Shown piece by piece: positions 32,677 to 44,833 of a DNA stretch of 64,000 nt. The DNA comes from Scalesia atractyloides. Lineage: Eukaryota > Streptophyta > Magnoliopsida > Asterales > Asteraceae. A program made the translations under genes and the position numbers. Location: NCBI GenBank assembly GCA_947069175.1, contig CAMTDV010000019.1, positions 77,375,358-77,439,357 of the forward strand. Direction: 5' to 3'. The notes under the pieces were generated by a model, which worked only from the letters and a program-made list of their open reading frames with translations, had not been told where the DNA came from and made no database searches. The first letter of the stretch is position 1, and the number at the start of each line of letters is the position of its first letter.

Positions 32677-35600
32677 GTGGGCAGATGTTATTCGACAGTT
32701 GGTGCATCAGATGCCATGTCATCATCACTTTTTCAGAAACCCTATAAAAACCATGTTCCATCCAGAACAGAGGTTTCACCAAAACTGTGTCGATTTCACA
32801 AATCTCAAAATAGTTTTCATTCAAATCAAGGCTCCAAAACAAAATCAAAGGCAAAATCAAAGCAAGAATTACCACCATTCAACTTGATCATCAAAACCCC
32901 ACACAATTACACTGCAATATTAGAAGAAACCGAGATCAACAAACGATACCATTCAATGATTCGAATTCTAAGAGAATCAAAGTTTAAACACATGCTCGAA
33001 GGCAAAACCAAGCTTTACATCAATTCTCTTCGAGATTTCTGGCACAATGCTAAGGTCAAAACAACCGCTGATAATGTTCCTTATGTTATAGTCTCAAAGG
33101 TTGGGGATACTCCTATGCAAATAACTCCACAATCAATCTCTCTAGTTTTTCAACTGAATGATATGACACATCCTGTGTCCTTTTCTTTAAGAGAGATGCA
33201 AGCAGAGTTTGTGGAAAAGGGTTACACTGGCCAATTGAAAGGTATGAAAATCTTTAAACCCCATTTTCCAACAGTGATGAAATTATTTTTCCATACTCTT
33301 TTAACATGTCTCTCTGCAAAATCTACTGCTTTCAATGAAATTCCATTGAACATGCAATATCTGGGATATGCAATTTTGACTGAATCAGATTTTAACTATT
33401 CCCAGGTATTGTTTAATGATCTTGTGAATAATTTTAAAAATATTTCAAAAAGAAAAGCTTTCTTGATACATCCTTGATTCTTGAGTGTTTATTTGCAAGA
33501 TCAGATCAGTTCTGGCTGCCTAACTCATGAACTTTTTACACGACTAACAAATCTTGAAAAGGCTTCCAAAACAAAAGTAGAGGAGGATGAGCCAATTTTA
33601 CAAGAACAAAATGTTCAATCTCTTCCTCCTACTACTAAGCCCACTGCTCTAGGTGATCAGAGCATTGCAACCACTGCTCTGAAACCCACACCTAAAATCA
33701 CCAAAAAGAAACCAACAAAAATATCCAGAAAACCCACCAAACCCAAAAAGGGTCCTCTGGAAGATGAGATCCCAGAGATAAACCCTGTGACAACACTAAT
33801 GTCACTAACCATTGCTGCTACTTCTTCACAACAGATGGTTGAGGGATCTTCACCTGGCTTTGAAACTCCTCCTGCATCCTCACAAAAGGATCAGGTTGTA
33901 AACACAGGGACACCAAATTATGAAGCTCTAGGACCACTTGGTTCAATCTTCCACAGCCCCTCTCCCAGGGCAATGTCTCTTTCTGCACCTATTCCTTCAC
34001 CAATCAAATCACTACCACAAACCTTTATACCCTTGCTGAATGCAATAGAACTAGAATAGACATCATCCTGCACTTCTCACCAACCTATCAATGAGAATAT
34101 ACTCCAACATGATGCTGGGTCTGATTCTCTATTCTGTGCTAGCCCATCAGCAAAAGAAGAGGCTACATCCCTTGGGTTACATGTAACCCTTGGTGATAGT
34201 TCAACTAGAGCAGCCACTACAATTGCAAAACTACCTAGTTTTCCTTTGGACAGTGGTTACATTTCTAAGTCTCTGTTGAAGGCAACCACTGCTGAGGCTA
34301 CCAAGGTAACCTCTGATGTTGTGGGAAGTCCCTAGTACCAAGAACAAGGGGCATCCAAGGGTGAAGCTAGTGTTAAAACACATGCTAATGATCCCTTAGA
34401 TATAACTACCACCTCAGGTAGGAGTTCAGATGATCCTATTAAATTAGGTGATGATCTAAAATACAGAGATTTGACGGAGAGAGTATCAACGCTTGAAACT
34501 TCTTGTTGATGAGATCAAAAATCTTGTGAAGCAGTTGTTATCTATAAAGATCCAACCCTCTGTCTTAAGCACTGCTGATCTACAACAAGCCCTAGATCCT
34601 CTGTTTCAGCAACAAAAGCACTTCTCTGATCAACAACATAAACATCAAATGCAGGAAGTAAGAAACATGGTTGAAGCAAGATTCATGGATACAAGGGCAG
34701 ACATTAAAGCTATAAAAGCTCATCTTCTCCAAACCACTGGTACTGCTCCACCCATAGTAATTTTTGTAAACACTGAAGATGATGCCAAAAAGGGGGAGAA
34801 ACCTTTGGAAAGAAGAAGCTTACAATTGATGATCAAATGGTAAAGCCAACAGTGGATATTCCCAGGCCAGATGGTTCAAAGAAAAAGGATTTAACAGATG
34901 ATATCTTGGCCAGGGAAAATGAGAAGCAGAAGAGAAAAGTGTATCTTGATGGCAAGGTATTGGTTGAGCAAAAGATTAAGCAACAAAAAGAAAAGGAAGA
35001 GGTTGGTACCTCAGCAAAGAGGAGACCTGCTAGAAAAGTAAGGCAACCAACATCCACACCTTCCTAAACTGAGCCTGCCATAAATCCAACCATTAAAACC
35101 TTTGCTCTTCAAAAATCAAGTACACTTACTTCAACTTCTATACCCATTTCCACCACATCAGAGGTTACAACAAATGCTATCCCATCCACTACCATGGTCA
35201 TTTTTAATACATCCACCCAACCTCTACCAACACCAACCAGAATACCAACTCATCCATCATCACCAGAGGTAAAATTCAAGAGGAGAAGGACAACAAAAGT
35301 TATAAATGAAGAAGAGAACTTTCCTGCTCCTACTCCTTTATCATCACAACCACTGACCCCCACATCAATGATTCCACCATCCTCAAATCCAAGCACTGAT
35401 CCCCTTACAGTTATTCCTGCAGCATAGAAATATCCTCTTGATTTACCAGCAGTCAGGGAAGAAATTCTAAGCTTCTATTCTGAGGAAGACCCTGACAAAA
35501 GAATTATATTATCTATTGATGGCTATCAAAGACCTGCAAATGTTGATGAATACCTGGAACTTAAATTGAAACAAGCAGAGGATATACCAAAAAGAGACTC

Positions 35601-36572
35601 TGCTGGTAAAAGTGATAGAGAGATACAAACCAACATGTCTTTTCAGCTAAGCAAAGCCAGGGCATTGCAAAATTTTGTCAAAGATCTGAGCAACAAGCTG
35701 TCAGAAAGGGAAGATCAGTTTCTTAAAAGTGAACTCATTGAACACATCATGAAGAACAAGCAATATAAGGAAACAAAGGCACAGTTCAAGGATTGGAGTA
35801 TAGATGAGCTGAGAGAAGAAATTAAATGAATAAAAGAAATGTTGAAAGACCCTCTCAAGAAGCCAAGTCCTCCTAACTAGGAAAAACACAAGAAGACATG
35901 CCTGAAAGAGCCTTAAAGCTTAAGAGGATGAAGGAAGAATTGATACAAAATCACTATGGTTCAAGGAACCAAGTGATAAGGTGGGGAGAAGCTAGGGTGA
36001 TTGATACTTACAAGATGTTAGAAGAGAGGAGGAAGAAAGATCCAAACATGCCTCCTAAACCAGTTTACCCTCCATCAGATGATGTTCATAAAGCTCAACA
36101 CTCCAAAAAGTCTATCTCATCATTTGTCCCTTCCATCCTTGCTTTCAATCAACTAAAAAGGCAAGAAAAGATAGATGAAGAAGACAAGAGAGTGTTTGAA
36201 CACATCAAAGAGGGAATTAAAAATATGGTTGACTATCAGACAGATGAAGCTAGTGAAAAGCTCAGAGCAGAATTGACAAAGATAGTTCAACAAAAAGCTC
36301 TTCAAACCTCAACAAATAAATGTCATCTTAGAAAGCCAGAAGACCCAAAAATTCTATAGTGGAAAGTCGAAAAAGGCTCCCACGAATTGACACTGCTCAA
36401 GTCTAATGGTGATGCTATCAAGATGAGTATGGAGGCTGCATATGAGCTAAATGCAAAAGACCTTCAAGATCTTTTGGATCTGACACTCGAAAAGGATGAT
36501 GATGATGATGATGATGAAGTCTCTCTGAATTTTGAACTACAGTTTAAAGGGCAAATAGAGAACTTCTGTTGA
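32677..36572 (+). pseudogene. Copia B post-pol accessory frame (env-position ORF of a Sirevirus-like element)
   Basis: About 3.9 kb of once-continuous plus-strand coding sequence, broken by stops (33475, 34057, 35065, 35425, 35827, 36357) and shifts. The N-terminal 266 residues (32677-33477) look like a folded domain with FNLIIKTPHNYTAIL and SISLVFQLNDM. A long Pro/Ser/Thr/Lys-rich low-complexity middle follows (33550-35420). Then come a charged, probably coiled-coil part (35560-36350) and an acidic end with a run of seven Asp codons (36496-36516). Sireviruses can carry an extra ORF here, sometimes called env-like. I see no signal peptide or obvious membrane segment, so I do not call it an envelope protein. 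Function unknown. Confidence 0.7.
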
Positions 36573-36618
36573 GAAATAAAAACCAAGAATAATCAAGTGT
36601 TTTGGCATTATCTGTTCC

Positions 36619-36628
36619 AGGGGGAGAT
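36619..36628 (+). promoter_or_regulatory. Polypurine tract of copia B
   Basis: AGGGGGAGAT lies directly before the LTR start TGTTGGGATCG, matching the conserved Sirevirus-type polypurine tract. Confidence 0.85.
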
Positions 36629-37109
36629 TGTTGGGATCGAACCCTAACAAAGGAACAGATTATATGAAAGCTAAATACATTATCCGAGCTTTGGTCCAAC
36701 TATTAGTGGTTCGAACCACTGATCAACCTTTACACTGCTTTCCCTAAACAACTGCTCCTATCATCTGATCGTTCAAAAGGCAAAGGTCTGATAGAAGAAA
36801 CAAGATCAGATGATAGTGATCAGTGCTTAGTCTAGTTTTTACTTTATTCAATATAACAGTGCTATGCACTGATAGTTTAATTTAGCAGTGTTTTAGTTTG
36901 TTATAACTTTGTTAGCTGTCACTATCAACCATAACGTCACAAAAGATGCTCAGTGGTTAGATAGTTAGTATAAATAGGTGAACGTTGTAACAGTTAATTT
37001 CGTCTTCCTGAAAAAGATCATTTCGCACTTTATCTTCTTCACTTCTTACTATCAAACGATTCTTACTAGCAAACGATTGTAATTGGCTAAGGGGGAGTTT
37101 GTGAATCAC
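36629..37109 (+). mobile_element. 3' LTR of copia B (right end estimated)
   Basis: It starts TGTTGGGATC after the polypurine tract. A TATA box TATAAATAG is at 36969-36977. A 13-bp perfect inverted repeat (CTATCATCTGATC at 36758-36770, GATCAGATGATAG at 36804-36816) lies in U3. The right end is set provisionally at the CACA near 37109; without the 5' LTR it cannot be confirmed. Confidence 0.7.
36969..36977 (+). promoter_or_regulatory. TATA box in copia B 3' LTR
   Basis: TATAAATAG, with transcription expected about 30 bp downstream near 37005. Confidence 0.65.
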
Positions 37110-38845
37110 ATGCAAAGTTTATCAACTTGAAAGCATGATGGTGATGAAAACAAACGACCAATTGCTTGTAGTAAAAGTTTTCCATTAATTCTGTTGCATA
37201 TCTTTCTAATTCAATCCATTTTCCATTCTTAGAAACAAAAACTAAAAGTAATTCAAACTTAGATCCTGACAATAGTTTCCCACCACTTTCCATTGAATAA
37301 AAAAATGTTACTGAAATTTGCCATTAAAAAAAATGAGAAAAAATAGTTTCCCACCACTTTCCATTGAATAAAAAAATGTTACTGAAATTTGGTCACTTCT
37401 ACTTGAAGAAAAAAAATGTTACTGATATTTGGTCAAAACATTTGGTTTCGTCACTTTTAGTCTCTCACATTCAAAACATTTGGTTTCGTCACTTTTAGTC
37501 TCTCACATTTCATTGTTAACACTTTTAATCCAATTCAATAACCATGTTTAATTTTTTCTGTTAATTATTGTCAAATGACCAAAGTACCGTCGTTAAATAA
37601 AAATCCTAATTAATTAAACAAAAAATAAACGTAAAGAGCATAAAAAAGGAACCGGGGAAAAATAAAGGTTACGTTTACCCATCCACCACCTCCTGGGTTT
37701 CTTCAGGTATTGCCGTCCTACACACCGTTCACCACAACGACCACCAAGCTTCGACGATGACACAAAAGCACGGGACAATGATGTGCGAGGGTGATTAGCA
37801 TCCTTCTGAATCGAACCACCGCCACCACCACCGACTAGAGTTGAGCGAAAAACCCTAGTAACTTATATAACCTAAAGGGTATTGCAATTTTGAAGTCGAA
37901 TTTGAAGAATTACATTTTCAATTTAAATCATGTCTCATTTTAACGATTGCTCTCACTTCTTACACATGTCACTTCTTACACATGAAAATAGTGAGTAATG
38001 TGTTCACAATTACTCTTCTAGTTAATGTTTAATTCGTTAATTTGTTATTTAATAATATCTATACCGAATAAATAACTTATTAATTATTATATAACCTAAC
38101 TCATAACAATTTCAGATAACTCAACTATTACATGCTAACTACATGTATTATCGTATATCCTTATTACCTATTAAAGGATACGATCCCATATTCAAAGTAC
38201 CTGACTCTGACTCGATCCACAATATACCGAGTTACCAACCCATAGGGCATGGTAATCTAGACAATGGGTCATTTGACCGGTGACTAATAGACCCATATAA
38301 GAACGAGGCGACAACTAGCAGTCAGATTAGTAGCGGTTATTCCACATGTCTAAGCGCCATTATGTGCACTAGGACAACAATATAAATACATGACAATCCA
38401 AAGGTAAAACATCCACCCTGCTTTTATTAGCACTATCATTAAACAAATACTTACCTTTACGCCGGAGGTTGGTCACACAAAAAAAACTCTATTGTGGCGA
38501 GACTAAAGGTATTATATATCATAGGGTTTCAGCTTGTCTAGGGTGCTCTAACTCCATACCCATAGATCATTAATCCACCACTAACTTGTAAACCGATTTG
38601 CTCTTCAATATGTACCATATATATTGCTAAATAATGACCCCTTTGGTGGAGTGACGGTTCACATGTAGTCGTGCATGAATATGTATTCACTGGCACGAAA
38701 GGTGGAGAGCCAGCTTGAGTAAGGAGTTCCGGTTTAAATTTTGAGTCACAAATTAGTTTTTATTGGAAAAATATTAGTTTAACATGACACATAGTAAAAA
38801 TGTTTCATAGAATGATACATGGTAAAAATGTTTCATAGAATATTA
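37110..38845. other. Non-coding DNA with short direct duplications and one unassigned minus-strand frame
   Basis: Two local duplications are clear: CCACTTTCCATTGAATAAAA (about 37280 and 37352) and CATTTGGTTTCGTCACTTTT (about 37439 and 37477). A 68-codon minus-strand frame (37087-37293), with KNGKWIELERYATELM and a run of His, looks protein-like and may be a captured gene fragment, but I do not recognise it. The rest (37500-38845) shows no gene or clear transposon end. Confidence 0.5.
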
Positions 38846-40244
38846 TCTATAATCTTAAAGAGGAAAGTCGGTGAGATTTCCCACCGACCCCTCAACTTTG
38901 AACATTTGCATTTTTGACCTTTTCACTATTAGTCTATTTTTACACTCTCTCAACGTTTGAAATTGCAATTTTAACCCCTAAACTACCATTTTCATTTTTA
39001 AGGTTTCCACTATTAGTCAATTTTTACACTTCCTTAACGTTTGAAAATTGTAATTTTAACTCCTAGACTACTGCTTTATTCTACAAGTATTATAACCCAT
39101 AGACTACTACTCCATTTTACAAGTTTTACAACAACTTTAATGATTTGCATTTTTAACATTGCACTACTATTCTATTTTGTGCATTTGCTTCTTTTGTTCC
39201 TTTACTTAAAAAAAACTATTTTTTACATATATATTTTTCTGTATGGGTCGGTACAAGTTCGAGTTAGTAAACGTTTCGAAGTAAACTGTTTTTTGGAAAC
39301 TCCATTTTGTGTGTTTGCCCCTTTCGTGGATGTTCTTTAAAATTTATTTTTACGTGTGTATCTTTATGTACGTGTCGGTATAAATTCAAGTTGGTATACA
39401 TTTTAAATTAAAAAAAATTGGATACAATTCAGGTATTTTCCTCTTTCATTCCTTTGCTTAAAAAACTACTTTTATATGTGTATTTTTATGTACATATAAA
39501 TTCGAATTCGTATGCGTTTTGAAGTAAACCTTTTTTTCAAACCTTGATTTTTTGTGTTTGCCCTTGTCGTTCATTTACTTTAAAAAAACTATTTTTGCGT
39601 GTGTATTTTTATGTACGTGTGTAAACTTTTTTTGGAAACTTGATTTTTGTATTTGCCTCTTTTGTTCCTTTACTTAAAAACTATTTTTATGTGTGTATTT
39701 TTATGTACGTGTCGGTATTAATTCGAGTTGATATACGTTTCGAAGTAAACTTTTTTTGGAAACAAATCAGGTAAAATATAATGCGTTTCTGTTCTTATTT
39801 GATGTACGTATCTAGTTGTTCTACGTTTCACCGTAAATTTAGTTTTGAATCGAGTGGGGTCAAATATAATACGTATTCATTCGACAGTATAAATTAGAGT
39901 TACTCTACGTTTCAACCACGCTGCAACATGCTACAAGTAAAATTTCAATCCTTGATGTGATTGTGTCTTTTGATTACACGTGTTAGTTTTTTCTTTATAT
40001 ATGTTTTATGTCTCTTTTTTGTATGTATCCAATTAAACTCATTAATAAGTTGGGTCACATATGGATACATTATGAATGTACAGTAAAATTTCGATTGCTT
40101 TAGGTAATTTTGATCCAATTGCAATCCTTGAGTTAAATTGGATACGCCAAAATACGCGTTTTCATATGGTTAACACATCACATAACACTTTAATCAATCC
40201 ATTCGATATTTAAAATATCTGTGTTGCAACGCACACGAGTCTAA
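38846..40244 (+). mobile_element. Helitron-like segment with degenerate internal repeats
   Basis: The 3' side has a GC-rich stem (GTGTTGCAACGCACAC, 40221-40236) followed by CTAA (40241-40244) and then T, as in Helitron CTRR-T ends. Inside, a unit of about 110 bp is repeated four to six times with decay (ATTTTTATGTACGTGTCGGT at 39230, 39358, 39480, 39605, 39700). The 5' end is not certain, and no Rep/helicase is seen. Confidence 0.45.
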
Positions 40245-40749
40245 TTAGTAGTTAGATATTAATAATTTAACATTTATTGTTACGTTCTCTGTTCAACTTA
40301 AGTTCACTTTATTATTTTCATCTCTTTATTGGAAAAGGAATTGATGTTTTCATGTGCATGAAAAATAATTCTGGGAATAGGAGAGTTCCAAGAGCACAAT
40401 ATGCAAGAAAGGGTTGCCACCCAAGCCATGTGCATGTGTGCAACACCTCATGAATCACCAATAATGTCATTCACATGCATGTATAAATTGATGCGATACT
40501 ATCATTTATGCTGATGAATTCACATATAACAATATCTTTCAAACACTTGAGACGTAAACGTATAGACATATTTATAATTTAAAGTGGTTGTTCAAACATA
40601 AATGTATTATGACGTATTAGTGGTCTCACCATTGCATAATTCTAGCAACTTGAAAAGCTTAATTACATTTCGATTAATAGTGTTATTTCGAAATAGCTAA
40701 AATAAGTAAACATTTCGATTAGTAGTGTTCTTTCGAAATAGCTAACAAT
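40245..40749. other. Non-coding stretch with a 45-bp tandem duplication
   Basis: CATTTCGATTAATAGTGTTA and its near copy occur at 40666-40710 and 40710-40747. No coding signal is seen. Confidence 0.55.
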
Positions 40750-41054
40750 TGTTGGAAATCAGACCCTTGTTCAAACACAAAAGAACACGAGATATCAACG
40801 AATTGTTCGACTCTTTTTATTATTTCTCAATGAGAGCACATATACAATAATCCTAACCCTCTATTTATACTAAAACTCATTTTAGTCCTAACCCGACTCA
40901 AACTATATTTAATTAAATAAATTAACCAACTTATCTAATTCAAGTAACAATTATCTCTAATTTCAATATACAAGACGCAATAAATAATTCATCATAATTA
41001 TCTATAACCCGTCTTGATATTTATCTCTTCAATTCAAGATTATCTTCTTCAACA
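40750..41054 (-). mobile_element. Possible copia solo LTR (305 bp)
   Basis: TGTTGGAAATC...CTTCAACA has inverted TGTTGG/CAACA-type ends. The minus strand holds the TATA box TATAAATAGAGG (rc near 40858). I find no clean TSD, so it may be truncated. Confidence 0.45.
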
Positions 41055-41161
41055 CGTAAATATGTACAATGTCTATTTTGAAAATTTCTTGTTCAACTTT
41101 AATTGTTTTTTTTAGTTTCCCCTTTGTATTTATTGTCTGCATTCAACTTGTTCATGGTTTA

Positions 41162-41409
41162 ATAAGACCATCTTCAATACAAGATCAAAATTTTTACAAA
41201 AAAAATTATCACATCATCTTATTATTAACTTTCTTTCTTTTTTTTTCTTTCTTCATTTAAGACACCACTATTTATAAACCACATTTCTCTCCACAAATGC
41301 ATGTTCTTAGCCAAGAACACTTATACTCTCTTTCTATCTCCTCTCACCTCCTCATCATCTCTAACTCATCAAATGCATGCTAAATGCATTGCATTGGGGA
41401 TGGTCTAAT
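41162..41409. mobile_element. MITE with imperfect TIRs (about 248 bp)
   Basis: TAAGACCATCTTCAAT at the left matches, inverted, ATTGGGGATGGTCTAA at the right. The interior is AT/CT-rich and non-coding. Confidence 0.5.
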
Positions 41410-41438
41410 AACTAATTGTATTTCTTATAAAAACTTGG

Positions 41439-41558
<120 letters not shown>

Positions 41559-41577
41559 AGCACATATATGGACATTA

Positions 41578-41953
41578 GAGTTAAATGCCATTTTAGTCCC
41601 TGTGGTTTGAGCCATTTTGCCAGTTTAGTCCAAAGGTTTCATTTTTAACCTGTGGATCCAAAAAAGTTTCATCGTTGTCATTTTAGTCCACTTGGTTAAC
41701 TTCATCCATTTTTTTCTGTTAACGAGAAGGGCAATTTGGTCATTTTATATGTAATTCTGTTAACTAGAAGGGCAATTCGCCATATAAAATGACCGAATTG
41801 CCCTTTTCGCTAACAGAAATAACGGATAAAGTTAACCTAGTGGACTAAATTGGCAATGGTGAAACCTTTTTGGACCCACAGGCAAAAAATTAAACATTTG
41901 GACTAAACTGGCAAAATAGCCAAAACCACATGAACTAAAATGGCATTTAACTC
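41578..41953. mobile_element. Foldback element with GAGTTAAATGCC termini (376 bp)
   Basis: The two halves are inverted copies: GAGTTAAATGCCATTTTAG at the left and CTAAAATGGCATTTAACTC at the right, with pairing continuing through the AAGGGCAATT centre. The termini match those of the Pack-MULE at 57143-58397, so it is probably a MULE-related MITE. No clean 9-bp TSD. Confidence 0.75.
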
Positions 41954-42165
41954 TTATTATGCATAAGTGATCACTCATGAAATACATGTACAAACACCCA
42001 AATCAAGCATTTAGGATGAAGATAAAAAGAAACAAAATAGTGGCTTCGTATATAAATGGCATGGAAAATCTCATCTGTATATATAGATATTTATCAAACA
42101 CAATATAATTATCTTGGCATACATATGTGTTTAATAGAAATTAAATGTTGAAATGGATGAGAGTT

Positions 42166-42405
42166 CTATGATGGATTAACATCGGATAGGGCTTGAAGCA
42201 CATCAACCTGTAACTTAAGATGCATAATGTAATTCGCGGTATGAACGAAAAGGCGATCCGCATTCAACCCTTTTCCTCCAGGTACAAGCTTTTGCAACTT
42301 CTTCACCTTCCTAACCACCATTGTGTTGATTCTTCTTGTTCTTCTTCCTTTGCTTCCGGTTCTCAAACTGGATTTTACTTTCGTGAACCCGCCGCTGTAA
42401 TCCAT
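42166..42405 (-). CDS. Atypical (non-DNA-binding) bHLH protein, 79 aa
   Basis: The single-exon frame starts at the ATG at 42403-42405 (MDYSGGFTK). A TTG two codons upstream is preceded by an in-frame TAG, so this ATG is the start. The short basic stretch (GSKGRRTRRINT) lacks the His-Glu-Arg signature of DNA-binding bHLHs. The HLH follows: helix 1 KVKKLQKLVPGGKGLNADRL, helix 2 HTANYIMHLKLQVDVLQAL. The plant IBH1/PAR/AIF/UPBEAT1 group is similar in size and plan. Those proteins act in the nucleus by pairing with and disabling DNA-binding bHLHs in growth and light responses. Which member this is I cannot tell. A TATA box (42539-42546) supports expression. Confidence 0.82.
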   Translation of the reverse strand: MDYSGGFTKVKSSLRTGSKGRRTRRINTMVVRKVKKLQKLVPGGKGLNADRLFVHTANYIMHLKLQVDVLQALSDVNPS

Positions 42406-42538
42406 CGTCAATGTCTAGCAATAGTGTATCGAAAGCTACCAGGCGCAACCGGTTATGGATATTGTAATCACACTCGGTTGTTTTGGATTTTGAGAGAGAT
42501 ATGGGGATATGGTGTGGTTTTGTAAGAGGAGATGGTGG

Positions 42539-42546
42539 TTTATATA
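42539..42546 (-). promoter_or_regulatory. TATA box of the bHLH gene
   Basis: The reverse strand reads TATATAAA, about 135 bp upstream of the ATG. The intervening sequence is CT/CA-rich, as in plant 5' UTRs. Confidence 0.6.
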
Positions 42547-42778
42547 TGAAAGAATTAGATGGGTAGGGTCCCAAAGGAGAACCTGTGAGCCAAGCTAACT
42601 TTAATTATATATGTTTATCATTCTTTATCTTCCTTTATATTATTTCATATAAAAATTGGATTATAATAATCCCGTTTAGAGGCCAGCATAACAATCCCGT
42701 TTAGAGATGGCTGGCCATAGACAGTCTCACATTTGAATATTCCTACTGACCGTCCCACCTTTTAATTATTTTGCCTTC

Positions 42779-43052
42779 AACAGTTCTCAGTTAAAAAAAC
42801 TTAATTTCCGAATTACATACTGATATTTTAGGACTTTTAATCAGAACGAGGATACGAGTCGCTTGATGTAAAACTTACCTCGAAACAACGCTCCAAATGA
42901 CGAAAACGATGCTTCAATTCGGGTGTTTAAACTTCCAATTAACAAAAATCAAGTCGTTTGTACCACTGTTTTAAGGTAAGTTTTATATCAATCGACTCGT
43001 ATCCTCGTTCTGATCAAACCCTAAAACACTAGTTTGTAACTGAGGACTGTTT
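42779..43052. mobile_element. Foldback MITE (about 274 bp)
   Basis: ACAGTTCTCAGTTAAAA at the left is inverted at the right as ACTGAGGACTGT. A stronger inner inverted repeat, AGAACGAGGATACGAGTCG, ends near 42862 and is mirrored near 42985-43005. Confidence 0.65.
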
Positions 43053-44376
43053 AAGGGTCTACTTAATATTATTAGAATCTAATTTCCTTATTTTATATAT
43101 GGTTTAATGTTTTGTATTGAAAGGGTTGTAATATCATATAATGAGAGTCAATATTGATGAATTTCTCTACCAAACTGACCAAGATTAAGAATTGTCAAAA
43201 ATGGTACAAAAGCAGAAGACCCACGCAAATTTAGAACCACACTCGATCGCTCATAGTTTAGGTCTTAAAATGGGTTTGAATTGAACTAATGTTGCTCATA
43301 GTTTACGAAATAATAGAAATATCTAAAAGATAAAAACTGATAATCAAAGACAAAATATAACTGGAAACACTATTAGAAAATTGACTTTTATATCTGGTTT
43401 GATCCATCGGTGATCACCAATGAACAACTTAAAATCTAAAAAAAACTTGACGGATTCCTGACAAATAACTTGATTCATCGATAATCATTGACGGATCCCC
43501 GTGAGTGCTAACAGATTAACCAACAAAGAATAAAAGTTATGATTTTCTAAATGTATAGTTGGTGAAGTCTTTATTAACGTCGAATTTCCCTATAGACCTT
43601 CTGCAACAGCTATGTCCATCGGTAAAAACCCTCTTACTAGTAGTACAAGACGAGATTAATCAACTTTGTCGTTTTTTTTGTATATAATCATTTCAATATG
43701 TTGTTTTTAGAGGTGTCAAACATACCCCGTGTCAACAAGAGATATTAGTAGTGGTGTTTGCCCAACATTAAGTTTCTCTTAATCCCACATTTTAGGGTCG
43801 TTTAGTGGTCGAAGAAAACTGGACCATACCCAACCATGATGTAGAATTCAAAATTGAAATTTCTATCAACTTGAAGTCTATCTAGATACATCTAAATATG
43901 AAGAAACAAGAGTATGGTGTTCATTTTATAAGACTTCTATAACCATATGAAATGCCCAAATTTGAACACGTACATGCCATATAAGAGGTGTTGTACAAAT
44001 CAGAAGGGCCACAATTCAACTATGATAATTATACCCTATAGCCCATGTTTGCATGTGAATTGGCAACTCATATTGATCTTGACTTGTCACGTAAGTTAAA
44101 ATAGCTTCGTGTCCAAGAGAATAATAACCAAGGGAATGCAAAATTTGTACCTTGATGATAGAAACTTTGTATGCAAAAGACAAAATAATGATAAATAAAT
44201 TCGTTAAACGCTATTATATAACCTGGGGCGGAACTAAAGTGATAGAAGAGGTAACCTCCGTCGCCCCTTGGCGCTCTGACAGTAGTGTAAATTTTAAAAA
44301 AAATTGTCATTTTTCCGATTTCGTTACCCTTTTTTATTGAAACGTTACCCCTATGCGAATATTCTAGATCCGCTAT
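43053..44376. other. Non-coding DNA; 43790-44100 duplicated at 50050-50310
   Basis: No gene seen. The part at 43790-44100 is a diverged copy of 50050-50310 (shared GGGCCACAA, GGCAACTCA, TTGACTTG and more, in the same order). At 44215-44376 lies a repeat also found at 56890-57020 (CGATTTCGTTACCC, GAAACGTT(A/G)CCCCTAT, TCTAGATCCG). Confidence 0.6.
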
Positions 44377-44833
44377 AACAATATTTTTTTTTGAACGGCG
44401 ATATTCTACAACAGGCGATAGGTATCGCACCTGCTTAGCAGACCCTCCACTAGAGATGGGCATAAAAACTGGTTCCGAACCCGAACCGGTAGAACCGAAC
44501 TGGAACCGGTTCCAGTTCCTACCCGACATTAAGTAGAACCGACTCCGGGTTCAAAATACCCGTTGGTTCCAACCCGGTTCCACAATTTTACCATTTGAAT
44601 CGGGTAGTAACCGGTTCCTACCCGTACCCGGTTTCACTAGTACCCGGTTCCATCAGTACCCGGAAATGCAGTTCTGAAGAACGGAACCGGTTATACCGTT
44701 AAAATGTTACCTTTGGAACCGGTTATAGCCGAAAAAGTGGAGACTAACGATAGAAAGAAACACAAAAATAACAAACACAATAGAAAGAAACATTACACAA
44801 ACTTTATTAAAACACCAAACCAAATGGGTTACA

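Larger units (their letters stand above)
14857..37109 (+). mobile_element. Ty1/copia Sirevirus-like element 'copia B' (host of the nest; 5' end outside the window)
   Basis: The pieces in order are gag, PR-pre-integrase-integrase, RT-RNase H, an accessory post-pol frame, polypurine tract and 3' LTR. Removing copia A, solo LTR 3 (16575-19006) and the composite (20953-30669) leaves one colinear plus-strand element. The joins at CATCA and AAATT are exact, and at AAATT the integrase-RT frame rejoins codon for codon. A long post-pol frame and an AGGGGGAG-type polypurine tract are Sirevirus traits. Numerous internal stops show it is an old copy. The right end of the LTR is estimated. Confidence 0.88.

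Noticed and set aside
32677..36572. Calling the copia B post-pol frame an envelope gene
   Set aside because: No signal peptide, membrane segment or cysteine pattern seen; position alone is not enough.
42166..42411. TTG start for the bHLH frame at 42411
   Set aside because: Plants do not normally use TTG; an ATG two codons in gives a natural start.
42220..42525. Plus-strand 101-codon frame over the bHLH
   Set aside because: Opposite strand of a recognisable HLH domain; no similarity seen.
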